DNA of 64,000 nt from Phlebotomus papatasi (GCF_024763615.1 NC_077222.1:79174001-79238000); one strand, 5' to 3'; positions 22,702-35,175 are shown, counted from the stretch's first letter. Notes: generated by a model from the letters alone, not told the origin. A program made the numbers and translations.

Positions 22702-24975
22702 TAATATTAAAAATATGGTAAAAATGTATAGCTAGCCGAAGTTAATACTTTGAATAAACTGGTTTTCGTATTTCACATAAAATTTTTAATGTTTCATTGA
22801 TCGAAAAAGGCTAAAATCTTATTGAAGGGCATAGTAAATTTTTCGGGTATGTTTATTGAGATTTTGTGTATATACGTATATTGATTATTTATTTTATATC
22901 GAAGAGGCTACTCCAAGAAATTAATAAATCCTAAACAAACAGACACAGTTAGGTTTGTATTTACAAAAATTTTCTTTTTGAGAAAAAAAAAGTTGGTCGT
23001 TTTTCAGCCTGTGAGTTCTATGGAAAGGCCTGTATTTGCATTACTCCCCATTAGGTCTTTCATAAGCAAATAAAGCATACATTCCAAAATGAAATGTTTG
23101 CTGATATTTGGTTTCAACAATCAACCCCTTTTGAAGTTGTCTTCTTATATTCACTGAAAGCAGATCATGAGCTCAATACCACCTGCTGAATTACTTCCCA
23201 TTCCTTTCTTCCGAAACACGGAAAAGGTGTTTTAGAAAATAGCCACACTCGAAGATTTTTCCAAAAGCTGGTTATATACTACAGAAGAGGATGGTGCTAA
23301 AGCTGCATCACCTATACGAGTCGGTAATAGAAGCTCCAAGAGCTTTCTGCGGCAAAATTAGATATGGCAAAAAAGCCATCATCGTTCCTTCTTCTCTATC
23401 TCCTTTACTTAATTTATGGCCACTTTAATATAACCAGAAAGGTGAGAAAAAGACTTGTTCGAGTTATGCATGTGAAAACAAATTATTGGAAAAGCAACAT
23501 CTTTTTTTTATGTTGAATACCAATTTGACAAATGTTTTATAGGTCAATGTTGACACTTCAATAAAAATTCTAATAATACAGGAATCCTTTCAAAGGTGTC
23601 ATAGAAAAGATACTTTCTTTGAATTTTTATAATTTCGAGAACATTTAGTTGAATGCTGAAATCAAATTCTTTGACTTAACCAGTCACAATGGGTTACTGG
23701 TTACTGTTTATTTCGTTTATCGATTGCCTGTTAATCGGAGAGTAATCACAGCTAAAACCAATTATATCGTACAACACTCCATCGTAAACTCTATATTCAG
23801 AATATTAAGAGAAAGAATATATTCGAATATTTTCGGAAATATTCGGAACTATTCGGAATATTAAAGAGAAAATAACAATATTTCCTACATTCACTAATAA
23901 AATATAATATAATAGAATTTATACAATGTCTTTTCTAATTTGAAACATGTTTATGGTCTAATTGTAATTGTGCACAAAGTAAATCTGGAATGTTAGAGAT
24001 GTTTTCAGTCGTTGTTTACCACATTTAGTGAAAACTATCAAATACGATTTCGACAAATTAACATTATTGTAGATGAGGGTTTGATACAATTCCAACGCGA
24101 AAGCAATTTGCACTTAAAAGTTGAAGAAAGAATTTCAATTAAATTTGAAACAAACTCTACGTGTTTGTGATATAATCAATAGGTGAGTAATAAAATTTTA
24201 TCTGATGCCCCATTGAGTTTTATTGAGGGGAGACAATTTTTAGCTCAATGTATTGTTTTCCCCTTGCCAGTTTTTTCTTTATGTATCCATTTTAATAGTA
24301 TAGAGATAAATAATTATAAATGTCATGACTTTTCTCTTACTAAACATTAATTGCATGACTTTGTCTCATTCCACAGGGTGTGAATTTCACATTTCAGAGA
24401 TAATGTACAAATTGTTGACACATAATTTTCTCAATACTTGATAAACTCAATAAATAAGCCAATTTTAATTTTAATTTTTAAAATATTTCTTGTAGGAATG
24501 TTTGTATATTTTCGAATTTCAAGTAAAATTGGGGAAAAAATATAGGCCTGGGCTACATAAGACGATTTCTATTCCGAATTAAATTTAATTGTATGCTTCT
24601 ATAGCCACAAAAATCGATTTTTACTTGAATTTTCCTTCTTTTTAATATTTCAAACGCTATTTCCACCACCCATTTAGCTCTTTGCTGATTCACATTTACC
24701 CACTTAATGAATTTACTCTACTGAAATATCACTGCATTTATTTAAAAATTAATTACTCGCATATGCTTTCATCCTCCTCCGCACTTTTCCGCATACACTA
24801 CCATATGTACATATTCCGTAAATTCAAAAATCAAAGGTTCTGTAGATCAATCATATTTGAATATTGAATTCACACTCATATAGAAGAAAAGTTTTTTCTT
24901 TTAAACTGTGACTTTTATATCACAGCTACTAATACTCTGATAGATAGTATAAACTTCATATTTTATTAGTGAGAC
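22702..24975. other. AT-rich non-coding region
   Basis: No open frame longer than 71 codons and none recognised. A small run of AATATTCGGAA-like words lies at 23810-23870. Confidence 0.45.
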
Positions 24976-24978
24976 CAG

Positions 24979-25298
24979 TAGGTGAATTCTGTAACTTTTG
25001 TAGCAGTCACACGTGAGTTCGAAACTTTACAATGCTAATCGAACTTTTTTTTCGAAAATACAATTCATTGATTTTTTGATGAAATCTCTTAATGACAATA
25101 ATGCAAATACAGTGCATCTTGATTGATTTGTTTAATAGAATTCATTGTACATTGCATTACCAAAAATATCAAATATCTGATTTCTGTCAATACCACACGG
25201 CAATGTCACGGTTACAGAATCACTTTTTCGAAAAAGCTCTCCTGAGATTCGAACGTAATTTCTCATATGGTATTCCCAGGGATTACAGAATTCCCTTG
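24979..25298. mobile_element. Harbinger-related MITE with CAG duplication
   Basis: Perfect CAG on both sides (24976-24978, 25299-25301). The left end TAGGTGAATTCTGTAAC and the right end GATTACAGAATTCCCTTG are inverted and share GAATTCTGTAA with Harbinger transposon 1. The 320-bp interior is non-coding. Confidence 0.75.
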
Positions 25299-25928
25299 CA
25301 GGTATTAAAAGCTAATAGCCAAACACTGTGAGATAATCAGTGTACTCACTGAGTGTACTCATAACTGGAGATAGCTTCAATTGTAAGATTTTGCTGGTGT
25401 TCGAAAAATTTAAACATAATTTCGAATTTTAATTTATGAAACATCACAGTAAGAAGCTGTGTATGGATTGATTCAAGATTATAAGTGGTTTTTGTAAAAG
25501 ACTGGTCGGCGAAAAGGGAAACCTCTAGCAATGGCGTGCTATTTATAGGAATCGCCTTTTGCCTTAAAGTTGGTTACATTTCATTAATAAGTTTGAGCTT
25601 ATGTAATCCATAACATTATTTAAAAAAATGATTTTGAATTACATGTTTTAATTATTTTTTAATTGATTCTAGACTGAACATCGAAATTTTATACTTCTTC
25701 ATGTTTGAAAATAAATTCAATTTTATTTTTTAATTCGATACTTAGTCTAAACGGTGTTATCACACTAGAAAATTTCACATTGAAAAGTTGCTAATTAAAA
25801 CTTCTAGAACCACTCTAAATCGCTGATTTAGCCAGGACATTATTGCTAGAATTGCTCAATGTCACGATGGCATGTGGGTTGTCAGATGAGTGATTTTGTT
25901 TTGAAGCATTTCAGTCGTTTGAGTAAAA

Positions 25929-27520
25929 ATGTGTGATTTTAGTGAAGAAGAGGAAGTTCTCATCCTGTACACTGCTTTTGTGTTGTGCAAAAGGACCCGC
26001 AAGGGGAAAAGAAGGAGGGTGTGGGCGAGAGAATGGCTTTTAACGCGACCTTCACATGGTTTCGTTGAAAATCTTTATGACAACATTGCAAGTGGAGATT
26101 TTTTTGGACACAATGATTTTCTCCGAATGACTTCGGAAGAATTTGAAGAGCTTCTTCAAATCGTAGGGCCTTATCTACAAAAGAAAACTACGAAAATGAG
26201 GGAGCCAATACCACCCAAATCCCGATTGATCATCACCTTGAGGCACCTGGCCACAGGTATGTATACCTTTTTATGTACCAAAATTTTGGCGGAAGCCAAA
26301 GAATTTATAGATTCTCTGTCTTGAGCCCCATGATTATTTTTTCTTGATTTTTTTACAGGAGAGTCGCAGAGCAGCTTAACTTATTTATTCGTGATAGCAC
26401 AAAATACAATTTCAAACATCATTAATGAAACTGCGCAATTTCTATACCAGTGTCTCAGCAACAAATATCTGAATTTTCCGGACAAAAAGGAAGATTGGCT
26501 GAAGATCGCAGAAGATTATTATAAAAAGTGGAATTTCGTTTGCATAGGTAATTGTTTTTAAATTATGATTTGTTTGTATTTTGCAAACACTACATTCACC
26601 AATAAATTTTTAATTAATCTATTATATTTTCCAAAAATTTCTCAATTTCTAACTAAAAAATTTCTTTTTTCATTTTTTTTTTAATTTTTTTTTATTTCTG
26701 TTGCAGGCGCTCTAGATGGCAAACACTGTGAAATACAATCGCCTCCGAATTCCGGTTCAATGTATTTTAATTATAAGCAGAAGAAGTCGATTGTTCTTCT
26801 AGCAATCTGTGATGCTTATTAAAGGTTTGCATTTATTACATAATTTTTTTTATATTTCGTAAAACTTGCACCATACGATTTATTTTTGCATAGATACATC
26901 TACATAAACGTGGGAGCGAATGGTCGAGTAAGTGATGGCGGAATTTGGAGCCGAACGCAGCTATGTATGTCACTCGAGGCAGGTGAACTTGACCTTCCGG
27001 ATGAAGCTTTTTTGCCGGGATCGGATATAAAAGCACCATTCTGTTTCATTGGTGATGATGCTTTTCCTCTCGGTCACCATCTGATGAAGCCATTTCCTGG
27101 AGAAAATCTTTCACCAGAGCAAATATATTTTAATTATAGATTGTCTAGAGCCAGGATCAGTATCGAATGTACATTTGGAATAACTGCTAATCGGTTAGTT
27201 AAGATTATTTGCTGGATCGAATTTTATTTAATTAATGTATTAGTTTCCAGATACTGCAGAAGCCCATGAGCGTGGATCCTGAGAAAGCCATGATAAACAT
27301 TAAGGCGTGTTGTGTATTGCACAACTTTCTTCGAACCAAACTCATAGATGGTGAAAGTGGCCGAAACAATTATAAAAAAATTCGAATGGAGCCCTCCAAC
27401 ATGGGGGCACACTGGAGGACACTACCACACAACAACGATCGGGAGACTCTTCAGGCTAGGGAAATAAGAAACATATTAATGAATTTTTATAACCACGAAG
27501 ATTATATTTCACTTAATTAA
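25929..27520 (+). pseudogene. Harbinger DDE transposase with one nonsense codon
   Basis: Five exons with consensus splice sites: 25929-26256, 26359-26547, 26707-26824, 26894-27193 and 27244-27520. The acidic DDE-type core is recognisable: first Asp in GALDGKH, second in FIGDDAF, Glu in RISIECTFGI, then CCVLHNFLR. An in-frame TAA at 26820-26822, just before the third intron, falls where homologues have an aromatic or other residue after CDA. A TAC-to-TAA change would explain it. The other exons are open, so the break is recent, but this copy cannot make full transposase unless the stop is read through. Each exon alone looks like an unrelated short open frame. Confidence 0.85.
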
Positions 27521-27682
27521 GTACGTAATAAGGATGCAATTAAAAAAAAATAAATTCATGAATTACAGTCAACTTGATTTCAGCATTTTTGACTAGTAAA
27601 AATTAGAATAACATGCGAGTAATAACTAAATATTTTAATATACTTCATCAGTCATTAGTTTGCACATAATTAATTAAATTCT

Positions 27683-28612
27683 TTATACAGGATTGCCCTG
27701 TGTCTTATCCTCCACAAGTGCCTCTTGAATAATGTTCGTGATCTTTGCTATACATTGACTTCGCAATTGGACATTTTGTATGCTGTCCAACTCCTGGCCC
27801 CAGATCATTCCCCTTTGTTCATTTATAGTTCGCTGATTATTTGATTCTCGTCGAGCTCTGCTTTCTTCCAAATATTTGACCACAGCATCCCCAACATAAT
27901 TATCCTCTGAGTTGTCCTGCTTCTTTCTCTTCTTCTTGGAACAATGATCAATTCGAGGAATAGGATCATGAAGCCGAGGAAGTTCCTGTAAATCGTCTAT
28001 TTGACTATTGTTTTATCGATGACCGTTTCTTCTGACTCCTCCTGATTTTCTGATTCTTCAACGGAAAATGTTGCATTAGATGGGCCTCCTTGATCTTGGG
28101 TGTCAGGGTGACTTGTTTCTTGGCTGTTTGGTTTCCTGATTGTGGAACTCGAGGGCCTAAAATTGTCTTCCGTTTTTGTCGTAGAAAGAGTAGGTTTTAA
28201 AAAATTCATTGCCCTATAATGAATCCACGAAGGAGGTCTTTGGTATGGGCCACCACTCTTGTTTTTCCTTTCATTGTTCAGGATCATTTGGTAATAACTT
28301 TTTATGTTCAACCATTTTGCCCGACAAATCTCAGGCGTGAGTTCAGGCGATTTGTGACTCAATTTGTCGCAAACGGACTGAAAACCATCAGATCGGCTGC
28401 CTCTATTTTTGTATTCTCGGCATTTGTAGTCCCAAATGACGGATTCTTGATGAACAGCCTCAATCAATTCCGACACCATTTCATTTGACCACGAAATCCT
28501 AGAAGTTTATGAAGGAATATAAAATGTAGATCGAACACATTTTTGTTTAGCTTTTTTCTTACTTATCCTCTTCACCGATCTTTTTCAATGCCTTTTGCCC
28601 TTTCTTCTCCAT
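27683..28612 (-). pseudogene. Harbinger accessory MADF-domain protein, frameshifted
   Basis: Exon 1 is 28612-28563 (start MEKKGQKALKK) and exon 2 begins at 28498, separated by a 64-bp GT-AG intron. Exon 2 encodes a MADF/Myb-like DNA-binding domain: SNEMVSELIEAVHQESVIWD, then AKWLNIKSYYQMIL. A Ser/Glu-rich linker follows. The frame stops at 27997-27999, but a second frame, offset by one base, continues open from about 28000 to 27683 with a Lys-rich basic stretch and a C-terminal helix (EESRARRESNNQR, QCIAKITNIIQEAL). Loss of one base in the A run around 28004-28012 would account for this. In this superfamily the MADF partner binds the transposon ends. It converges with the transposase. Confidence 0.75.
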
Positions 28613-28744
28613 CTCGTTTACGATAAATTGGCACTACTTTTAATCACAATTTCATCACTAATAAACTGGTGGGAAAGTTGTGGCGCAGAAACTACCCGAA
28701 TGACTGCAATAAAGTAGTACCCGATGCAAATGTAATGAGCAAAT

Positions 28745-29195
28745 TTTGCTCATTATTTGCTCATTAGTTATCAATCGTATTTATGCTATTTTAATCTATT
28801 TAAACCAATTTTTGTGACTCGAGTCTACTTTTTTATCACTAAATGAATCGATTTCTAAAAGTTCTTGAAGAAAATTGCACAATAGGGCATATATCAGCAA
28901 CAATTGATGTGAATCACATGAAAATTTTCATGTGAAATTCTCTAGTGTGATACCACGGTAACATCGTTTTACCGCGGTATCACACTAGAGAATTTCACAT
29001 TAAAATTTTAATGTGATTCACATTAATTGTTGCCGATATGTGTCCTAATGTGCAATTTTCGTCAAAAGCTTTTAGAAATCGATTCATTTAGTGATAAAAA
29101 AGTGGACTCGAGTCAGAAAAATTGGTTTAAATAGATTAAAATAGCATAAATACGATTGATAATTAATGAGCAAATTAATGAGAATTGAGCAAATT
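28745..29195. repeat. palindrome formed by two Harbinger ends
   Basis: The arms (about 28745-28959 and 28971-29195) are complementary over roughly 200 bp, centred on an 11-bp spacer near 28965. This follows from the head-on arrangement of the parent and derivative ends. Confidence 0.8.
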
Positions 29196-29468
29196 TATGA
29201 GAAAAATTTGCTCTCGCTTTTGCATGACATAAAAGTAGTGTACAGGAGGAAAACTTCCTCTTCTTCACTAGAATTGCACATTTTCACTCAAACGACTGAA
29301 ATGCTTCAAAAACAAAAACACTCATCTGACAACCCGTGTTCCCGTAGTATTGAGCAATTCTAGCAATGTGTCCTGACTAAATTAGCGATTTTGAGTGGTT
29401 CTAGAAGTTTTAATGAGCAACTTTTCACTTTAACTTTAATGTGAAATTTTTTAGTGTGATAACTCCGT
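28971..29468. mobile_element. deletion derivative (MITE) of Harbinger transposon 2, inverted
   Basis: The left 200 bp are the reverse complement of the right end of transposon 2. The right 280 bp are the reverse complement of its left end, continuing past the transposase start codon into the GAAGAAGAGGAAGTT stretch of exon 1. Everything between is missing. The unit therefore is an internally deleted relative lying tail to tail with the parent. CATCGTTTTAC occurs just before and just after it. Confidence 0.85.
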
Positions 29469-29489
29469 AGCATCGTTTTACGCCATGTT

Positions 29490-30560
29490 CATATTTTTCA
29501 AATAAACCTAGACCTACTCAATCTACTCATAGACCAAACGTCTAGGTTGACGATATTCTCTAGCTGATTTCCTAGGTGGGGGGTTTCACACCTAAAGGAA
29601 CTTTCATCTTTTGTAGAATATTGACTTGTTTTAGATTCTGAGTCAGCCAAATCAAAATCATTATCTGAGTACAGATCTTCCTCAGAATTTACTTCTTTCT
29701 TTTCTTGATTAAAAATAATGCAATATTTGTGAGGAATCAACTTCTGTATTACAGCAATTTCATATCGAATTCGGCTCAATTATCTTAATTATTTTCCCAC
29801 GGACCCACTTAATCGAATTTTTATCTTCAACTCTGTACAAAACTGTAACATTAAGCTTGAATTTATGATCCGGCAAAATGAAAGTTACCTTCTTATCCTT
29901 TTTATTAAGTTTTGATTTCAATTTTGGTATATTCTTAAAGTGAGGATTAATAGTGTTATACATAGTCTTTGGAACAAAGTTGAAGTGGTCGGCATGTGGT
30001 TGTATCGAGCAAGAAATTTTCGAAGAACTTTTGCTAATTTAAAAGAAGAACTGGTGCCAGTAGCAACCATTTCTTTCCTCAACGCATTTTTTTTTACAGT
30101 TTGAACTGCTCTCTCACAGATTCTGTTCCTCTGTGGATGATAAGGAAGACTTTTCAGTACCTTGATATCTCTTTGGTGGCAAAAATCAGTGAAATGATTC
30201 GAGTTAAAAGGAGGCCCATTATCTGAGACAATCTCTTCTGGATTTCCCATTCTTAAAAAAGTTTCATCAAGGACAACCCCAACCTTTTCCGCAGAAGTAC
30301 CATTCATGAGTACCAATTTCAGCCATTTAATGAAACTATCTACCATAATTAGCACTTCTTTGCCCGCGAAATGGAAAAAAAATCGAATAGAATTCTTTCC
30401 CAAGGAAAAATTGCGGCTTTCCATTCCACTGTGTAAGATTTGTTTCTCTTGGCGGTGACATTAGAATTTTTAATTGGGTATAAATTTTAAGAGTCTCGTT
30501 GGCATAAGAATATGTTGACATTGGAGAAACTTCGAAATTCTAAAAAAGAAATTCTTCAGC
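29490..30560 (-). pseudogene. Ty3/gypsy-type integrase relic
   Basis: The minus strand encodes an integrase core across 30424-29918: LIMVDSFIKW, IVSDNGPPF with the second catalytic Asp, and NRICERAVQTVKKN with the Glu. A C-terminal domain follows in other frames at 29963-29760 (VLYRVEDKNSIKWVRGKI) and 29779-29498. Frames change at least twice, there are no LTRs, and nothing of gag or reverse transcriptase is seen. It is a dead fragment of an LTR retrotransposon, described only as it stands. Confidence 0.8.
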
Positions 30561-31306
30561 TAACACCCGAACGTAACGGGAAGTAAAAATGTCTTTTCAT
30601 TGACTTTCGAAATCGGTTTTCGAATGTATTTTGTTTAACGGAAAGTCCAGCTTGTGAGAATTCGGGATGATTCACATAGTCTTCAAAGGACTTCGTCAGA
30701 AATCGAGCTTGTAATCGCAAATAATTAATTAAAATTAATAATCTAATATGAAATCAGCAAGAGATGCTGTGTATTCTTTGATCTTATTTGGAAAATTAGC
30801 TTTTATAATTGAAATGTCATGGTCCACAAAAATTTGAAAATGAGGTAATTTTGAATTAGGATGCAATTAAATTTCGCAATTCGTTCAAGATATAGACAAC
30901 AGATAAAACATGACAGAAAATATAATAAATATTACATTTTTGATACTTTTAAATATTTTTTTGATATCTTTATTACAATTTTAATCACAACTATTTTTCC
31001 ATAAATTATACCCAATAAACAGTGTTTCTTCCTCACATTCAATCAATTTCGTAATTGAGTCCAAGAGTACAGCAATAAAAAGAGATTTTATTAATGATAT
31101 CAGTAGTATAATAGTGAATATGAGTAAATTAATAATATAATATTATAAACGACGAAAGTTTAGAAATATTTCCGGTATTACTAGAGCAATGTAATTTTAT
31201 TCAACCCATTCACAAAATCCATAAGCCAAAACAAGCTTTTCAATTAGCTCTCCAAATAGGAAAAATGGGTTGACTGAAATTTTCCACTCATTAACTTGAA
31301 AGCATA
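30561..31306. other. AT-rich non-coding spacer
   Basis: No gene or repeat recognised. Any upstream part of the integrase relic has decayed beyond recognition. Confidence 0.4.
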
Positions 31307-34300
31307 CACTGAGGGAAATGGATCTGGGAGCCGGGGTTAGAAAGAGGTGTTGAATATGCACCATGGTAATCGGGGTTTAGATTCACACCAAAAAAGGGAG
31401 AAAAAAGTGAAATTCACACCAACTTTGCTTTACAAAAGTTAACTCCGCCGAGTGTTATATCTACACCGTTCATACAATCTGTGAAAAGACACTTAAAAAT
31501 GTAATTTTCGTCATCTAAAAGAATCATGATCATGTTTTGTATGAATTTAGTACACTTTCATTTCATTATAATATGAAAAAAAAGCATAAAAAAGGATTTT
31601 TAAAGAAAATAATTCGCTATAGAAGATTTAAAACTCGTCTAGTGTTAAATTTACACCACTAGAAACAAAGATAAGCACATACAAGATGAGTGTGAAAAGT
31701 ACACTAAACAGCGTTTTTTAAACACCTCCTTGGGGTTAACAAAAAAAGAGACGCCAATAATTTTTCGCATTACTTTTGGTCTCAGTCTTCTTTGCATGTC
31801 CATTTGAAACAATCATGGCGTGCCCGTGTGAATTTTATTTTATTTTGTGGAAAAATTGTGATATAAAGGATATATTATTGCGTAAAACAAAACGGTAAGT
31901 GCATAAATTTCTTTTTAATATCGTGAATAGGGTGAAATATTTGCCAAAGAGGAAAAAACCTGTTTTTCTTGAAAGTTACAAATGCTGTTCCGCTTGTAAT
32001 ATTTACTTTTGGTGCAATTATTGCGTAAATATCTATTTACATGTTCTGTAATTAAATATAGAACCGTTAAGTGAGAAGTTGATATGTGAGAAAAAGAATT
32101 AATCCAAAAAATAGTCGAAATTGCAACAAAATTCAATTGCAAGTTACACAGCACCTCACCCATCTCGCCAATTTTGCACATAGTTATTTCTTGATAATTT
32201 TATTTTTTTTTTACAGTTTTGGCGAATAGAAACCCAATTTCAGAGATTTTTTTCTGATGGAATTGCAGCGGTACATGTAGACAGAATTTGACCGAGACAC
32301 CTTGGGGCTGCTCCAACAGGGCACACATGACTCCTCGTGACGAAATCCTTATAGGTATGTTATATAATTTGAATAAAATGTTGATTTGTCGGCATTTATT
32401 TATGCTTTAGTTTATCTACCGCAGGATTAAAAAAATGTAGTAGATAATACCAAAACATAATTATCATTAATCAGTAAAACAACATTAAATGCTTTTAAAA
32501 CTTAAATTACTTTCTTTTTAAATATTCCATTCTTTATCAATTGAGTAATATTTTTTGCAGATCAAGTATCTTGTTTTATTGGAGACATTTAATACAATGA
32601 TTGATAATTATTTTCCGTATTGTTGGCAAGATATTAAAATATAAAAATTTTAATCAAAAGTATTTGGAACTATAGTTTTTTTAGTTGTACTTACAAATAC
32701 TTATGCTTAAAAATGGTCCATTGATAGAATCAAGAAATTATTAATCTTTCCATGTTTTATTTTTTCGTACCGAATTAATAAATTATTATAAAATTGAATA
32801 TTAAAATGCTAAAAGTTTTTGATTGTAATTTTTTTAATTCGTTTCTTTTAGAGTTTGACAGCATCGCTTTGAACTAACTGAAAACCTGGTTCAGTTAGAA
32901 CTTTGGGCCAATCTCTTATAATTCGAAATGGAATTTGCTTCTGCATACAGGACCCGCCGTGTTTGAATAGCCAGGCCTCAAAGCAGTTTCCAAATGACTT
33001 GGTAAGTTCAGCAAAGCGATATAAATATATATTTGATACAAAAATTCATCTTCCAAGTTAGGAACATTTATTTAATTTAAAAAAAGCAAAATCAGATGGC
33101 CATATTAAATGTACGCTATACAAATATATCGCTCCTTAGAAATTACAGGTAGCTAACTCAGTGTTTAGCGATTTTGAGATTTAGTGCACATAGAAAGAGA
33201 ATTTAATAAATTTTCACATGATATAAGTCATTAAGTTTCGTTTTTAAAAAAGTTCTATTAAATTTTATTCTTCTTGATTGCTTGTGCAATTTTTGTTTGA
33301 AGTAAGGGGCACAAAATAGATGTATCGTTCATATTTTTGTGAAACATGGGATTAACTCAAGAAAGTTGATTCCTTGTCATTCCAATTTCAAGACAATTTA
33401 CGCATAGTTTATAATGAAAAAGAGCTAACTCATAAAAAATATATTTGAAAAGGTAAAAAATGAGTATGTTTCAATATTTATATTAATGCTTATACAAATG
33501 AAAAAGAAATTTTTTTTGTTCAGTAATTGAATTGAGATAATTATTTACATCAAGTTGAATCTTTCATTCTGTCTCCAGAAAAATGGCTGAATATGAGTTG
33601 GCTGTTTGTAATTTCCAAGGAGCGATATATTCCGGATATTCAAATTGGGAAATCATAAATTATATTCTCCGTATTATAAAGCATTTACAGTATGATATTC
33701 TTTTGTAATTTGAATTCCAAACAGTTAGATATTAAAAATTCTACTTTTTCAATTGTATAATACCAAAATGTTGCTCCTGAAGATGCCCTCTTATAATATA
33801 AACTCGATTTTCAAACAAAATTCTCAATTTCAATCGGGCATTAAGTAGTCTATTTTTGTTATAATTCATGTATTGTCTTTTCAAAAGTTTTTTTCTTGTC
33901 TTCTCCAGATTCAAAGATCTTGGTATGTCTTCTTGGTCTGATCCACAAGACTTTGCCACTCGGGCTCTTCGAGAATAAACTTACGATGAAGTAAAACGGA
34001 ACTACTATAGACTCCAACTTAACAATTCTGAAGGACCTCTTAATGCTTTACTGAAAAATTTTGGAGGCTGTGGATTCATATGAAAATAAAAAAAGTATCT
34101 TTAAAACCAACTATATCTTTTATTGGGATGGGTGTAATATGTACACTCGATGGGGGTACTACAATTTACACTATATATGGTGCTACTATAAACCTCATTG
34201 AGGTTTATCTATTTTAAATATCATTGGTGTGATAATAAACCTCGAAGGGGTTTCAAATTCATTTCATGGCGTCGGTGTAAAATCCACACCCGATGGGGTT

Positions 34301-34440
34301 TACTTTTTCTATTCAATCTTTTTAACCCCCGCCTATTACCAAATTTACTACCGGAGAGGTTTGGTTGATTCGGGGTTAGAATTTGGTGTGAAAAATAACC
34401 CCCGATTTGTGCATTTTTCACACTCGAATTTCTCTCAGTG
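31307..34440. mobile_element. 3.1-kb CACTGAG-ended element
   Basis: It starts CACTGAGGGAAAT and ends ATTTCTCTCAGTG with TA on each side (31305-31306 and 34441-34442). Both terminal zones, about 430 bp at left and 330 bp at right, are rich in ACACC and GGTGT words separated by variable spacers, like the smaller elements at 18038 and 62996. The central 2.3 kb has exon-like pieces with good splice sites (separate entry). It may be the long relative of this MITE family, or a MITE-type element that captured a gene. Confidence 0.65.
32217..34083 (+). pseudogene. decayed multi-exon gene of unknown function inside the CACTGAG element
   Basis: Exon-like blocks with consensus borders are 32217-32354 (TTTACAG| to |GTATGT), about 32851-33000 (TTTTAG| to |GTAAGT), 33579-33689 (TCTCCAG| to |GTATGA) and 33909-34083 (TTCTCCAG| to a TGA stop). 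The last two join in frame and read MAEYELAVCNFQGAIYSGYS, later DLGMSSWSDPQDFATRALRE and YRLQLNNSEGPLNALLKNF. A TAA at 33976-33978 breaks the final exon. The 33-kb exon has a 38-codon open stretch, but its phase does not join cleanly. I do not recognise the protein. Just after the stop is AAAATAAAAAAAG, which could be a poly(A) signal region. It could be the relic of this element's own transposase or a captured host gene. Confidence 0.4.
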
Positions 34441-34442
34441 TA

Positions 34443-34944
34443 GAGCCATAAATTCAGTGAGGAAAAATTGGTGGCTGATAGAACACGGATAGAGTTTTGC
34501 ATCACTATCTCATTTTGGATTACAAACATATACTAACTTCCATGGAAAATAATTAATAATTAGTATCAATAATTAACAGAGCTCATGACGGTAAAATTGT
34601 AGTATCCTCAGCTTAGGTATTAAGCACATTTCATAGGGCTCATTATACACAATAATCTCTACATTACATACATATATTTGTTTAATTAATTGAATTACGC
34701 TGTAGCCTATATTACGTTCATCTAAATACGTTGACAGAATTTGGTATACTTTGCCATATACATATTTATCCTATTTATCATTTTATTATATCAGTAGAAT
34801 TACAAAGCAAAGTGAAATTAATATTTTTAAACCACAACATTACATTTTTCATGTAGTATTAATTCATATTAAATATTTTCTACGAAAAATATGTTGAACA
34901 TTACTTTGTAGATATTTTGAAATGTATACATAAATATAACAATG
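34443..34944. other. AT-rich non-coding spacer
   Basis: No feature seen. Confidence 0.4.
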
Positions 34945-34946
34945 TA

Positions 34947-35175
34947 AGGTAAAGTGGTACAAGTTGGACCATGGTACAAGTTGCACAGGACTTTTTTTCT
35001 TGATAAATTTAGTACTTCATTTTTATTTGTATATTTTTAATGCTTTAGTTTTATAATTTGGTTCCTTGTGCTTAAAAACAAATTTTGTACTGTTATCAAG
35101 AAAAAATCCCTGTCCAACTTGTACCGGCGAATTGTCCAACTTGTAACACTATGTCCAATTTGTATCACTTTACCC
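34947..35175. mobile_element. MITE with AGGTAAAGTGG ends
   Basis: It begins AGGTAAAGTGGTACAAGTTG after TA and ends CCAATTTGTATCACTTTACCC before TA (with a few mismatches). The word CAAGTTG/CAACTTG repeats five times or more in the two arms. Non-coding. Confidence 0.7.

Larger units (their letters stand above)
25751..28959. mobile_element. PIF/Harbinger transposon 2, both genes broken
   Basis: The ends share TATCACACTAGARAATTTC: left from about 25751, right (reverse complement) to about 28959. It carries a transposase on the plus strand and a MADF-domain gene on the minus strand, converging. It is a different family from transposon 1: different ends, different partner domain and poor similarity of the transposases. 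No clean target duplication is seen because a deletion derivative abuts the right end. Confidence 0.85.
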
